From an uncultured Treponema sp. (GTDB lineage Bacteria > Spirochaetota > Spirochaetia > Treponematales > Treponemataceae): a DNA stretch of 32,241 bases. Position 1 is the stretch's first letter. Every line of letters begins with the position of its first letter. This document shows, piece by piece, positions 31,092-32,241 of the stretch. The notes beneath the pieces are model-generated. The model searched no databases, was not told the origin of the DNA, and saw nothing but the letters and a program-made list of their open reading frames with translations. Both the position numbers and the translations under genes were made by a program. Where the stretch lies: the NCBI GenBank assembly GCA_947174385.1, contig CAMWIU010000009.1:1-32241 (forward strand). Reading direction: 5' to 3'.

Positions 31092-31463
31092 ATGAAGCCA
31101 AAAGTTTTTAGGATGAGATTCGCGCCTTTCGTGTACCTCATGCAGAAAATTCTTTTCCGCATGACGCTTTTCACGTTCCTGCTTTTGATTTCGTCCGCTC
31201 TGCTCTACGTCGCGGGAAATTTTCAGCGATTTTTGGATTCAAGCCAGACGCTCATTTTGCGCGAGACGATGTTCGTAGCGGTGACGCTATTTTTCTTTTC
31301 GGTCGCGTCGATCATAGTGACGATTTTGGACAGCATATTTTCGAAATTCTATTCGTGGAAGAAAAGCATCTTTTTGGCGTTCTACGTTTTTTGCATCGCG
31401 CTTTCCGCCGCGTGCGGAATCGTAGCAAGGGGAATTCTCGCGTTGAGCGCAGGGGTTGTTTGA
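31092..31463 (+). CDS. Small membrane protein of unknown function
   Basis: A 123-residue integral membrane protein, the only + strand gene of the right-hand part. Three hydrophobic helices are visible: about 25-42 (LFTFLLLISSALLYVAG), about 63-84 (MFVAVTLFFFSVASIIVTIL) and about 96-120 (FLAFYVFCIALSAACGIVARGI), joined by short basic loops. I recognise no family. ATG 31092 is used; the best ribosome site (GAGG, 31072-31075) is 16 bases away, which is far, so a nearer non-ATG start such as ATT 31077 cannot be excluded. It converges on the thiN-like gene. The 30 bases between them hold no clear terminator. Confidence 0.75.
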   Translation: MKPKVFRMRFAPFVYLMQKILFRMTLFTFLLLISSALLYVAGNFQRFLDSSQTLILRETMFVAVTLFFFSVASIIVTILDSIFSKFYSWKKSIFLAFYVFCIALSAACGIVARGILALSAGVV

Positions 31464-31493
31464 GTTAATAGTTATTAGTGAATATTGAATAGT

Positions 31494-32241
31494 TTAAATT
31501 TCCGCGATTGAGATTCTCGCTGAAATCGGCAGAATAAGGACGAACGCGCCGCGCTTGAAACAGAATTCTACGGGGCGTTTTTCCTTGAAATATTCTAGCG
31601 AAATCGTGTTGCTGATGCTCGGCATTCCGCGCTTCCTGAAAACGCAGCTTTCCCATTCAAGCCCGCGCGTTGTGATTTTTCCGCCGCGAAATTCGCGCGA
31701 GGCGCGCGCCACAGAAACCGGGCTTCCGGCTTCGAGGTTTTCCACGAAGAATTTTCGCTTTCGCGCGTTCAAGAGAACCTGCTCGCCGCAAAGCCAAGCG
31801 TCGGGCGAAAGCCTTCCGCCGAAAAGGTCGAATATTCCCAAAAAATGATCCGCGCGTCCGCCCGCGCCGCCTACGAGCGTTATGAAAGCGTTTTTGAAGC
31901 GAGCGCGCACGGAATTTATCGCAAGCTCCGTGTCCGTCAAGTCCTTGTACGAAGGCGACTTTTCTATGATTTCATCGGGATATTTCGCAAGGATTTTCAA
32001 GTCGGAAATCGAATCGAAGTCGCCCAAAATCAAGTCGGGCGAAAAGTCGATTCTAGGACGGAAACTTTCCGCCGCGCGAGGATTCGATTCAGAAATGTCA
32101 AAGTAATCGCAATAAACGCGAAGCGCGTCTATTCCGGAATCCGCCGCCACGACAAAATCAGGCCGCCTTGCCTCGCTGAAAACGAGCGGGCTTTCCCAAA
32201 AATTCTTCGTCTTTTCAGGCGCGGGAAATTCGCCTCCCGTG
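31494..32241 (-). CDS. thiN: Thiamine pyrophosphokinase, 5' end beyond the window
   Basis: Converts thiamine plus ATP to thiamine diphosphate. The minus-strand frame stays open to the window edge (TGGEFPAPEK, then FVVAADSGIDAL), so the GTG at 32150 is internal and the true start lies outside. The visible 249 residues carry the family signatures: VVAADSGIDAL, DLILGDFDSI (metal-binding Asp residues), KDLTDTELAI and LVGGAGGRADHFLGI. A C-terminal beta domain follows, with ARKRKFFVENLEAG, GLEWES and SNTISLE. It ends RISIAEI, with the stop at 31494. Confidence 0.9.
   Translation of the reverse strand, partial: TGGEFPAPEKTKNFWESPLVFSEARRPDFVVAADSGIDALRVYCDYFDISESNPRAAESFRPRIDFSPDLILGDFDSISDLKILAKYPDEIIEKSPSYKDLTDTELAINSVRARFKNAFITLVGGAGGRADHFLGIFDLFGGRLSPDAWLCGEQVLLNARKRKFFVENLEAGSPVSVARASREFRGGKITTRGLEWESCVFRKRGMPSISNTISLEYFKEKRPVEFCFKRGAFVLILPISARISIAEI

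Noticed and set aside
1..32241. CRISPR arrays, insertion sequences, prophage genes or a replication origin
   Set aside because: No regularly spaced repeats, transposase or phage-type genes, and no dnaA or DnaA-box cluster seen.

Overview
The window looks like a chromosomal segment of a Treponema-type spirochaete with moderate GC, possibly a gut or oral host-associated species. This rests on the run dnaG - rpoD - zinc-ribbon protein - TPR protein - mreB - mreC - mreD - PBP2 - rodA, which I recall as the treponemal order, on several lineage-specific exported proteins, and on E. coli-like promoters. The species cannot be named from sequence alone.

Left part (1-5570, + strand): the tail of a HEAT-repeat protein with an in-frame stop, then comEC, rsmA, a YggS-type PLP protein, a small exported protein and two RluA-family pseudouridine synthases. 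Many genes overlap by a few bases. rsmA and yggS each have a good promoter so close to the start codon that their mRNAs would be leaderless or nearly so.

Accessory patch (5571-7880, + strand): an AT-rich block with a perfect-consensus promoter. It holds a DUF262 + DUF1524 (GmrSD/SspE-like) protein, probably a defence nuclease, and a 76-residue protein of unknown function. It abuts the 3' end of a tRNA-Leu gene.

Middle (7880-13466): tRNA-Leu, a two-gene minus-strand operon (exported protein and zinc-ribbon membrane protein), divergent mfd, then tRNA-Pro with its own promoter and terminator.

Right part (13568-31022, almost all - strand). Read in the direction of transcription it runs: SPFH-like membrane protein, chorismate mutase and glycogen synthase; tRNA-Thr and tRNA-Tyr; YkgJ-type protein, metallo-beta-lactamase-fold hydrolase, 62-residue protein, mltG, dnaG and rpoD; zinc-ribbon protein, RNase P RNA and TPR protein; mreB, mreC, mreD, PBP2 and rodA. 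It joins replication priming, the primary sigma factor, RNA processing and cell-wall elongation in one tightly packed array. At the right edge are a + strand membrane protein and a minus-strand thiamine pyrophosphokinase cut by the window end.

The most unexpected signal is at the nucleotide level. The octamer TATCGCAA/TTGCGATA occurs at least 24 times, where about one would be expected. It is packed into the poorly conserved 5' third of mfd and into one pseudouridine synthase gene, and it is read in several frames. It behaves like a DNA-level motif (uptake-sequence-like or protein-binding) rather than a codon-usage effect. Other points of note are a 10-base G tract at the 3' end of rodA, interlocked divergent promoters at 31033-31087, and the DUF262/DUF1524 gene with its small partner.
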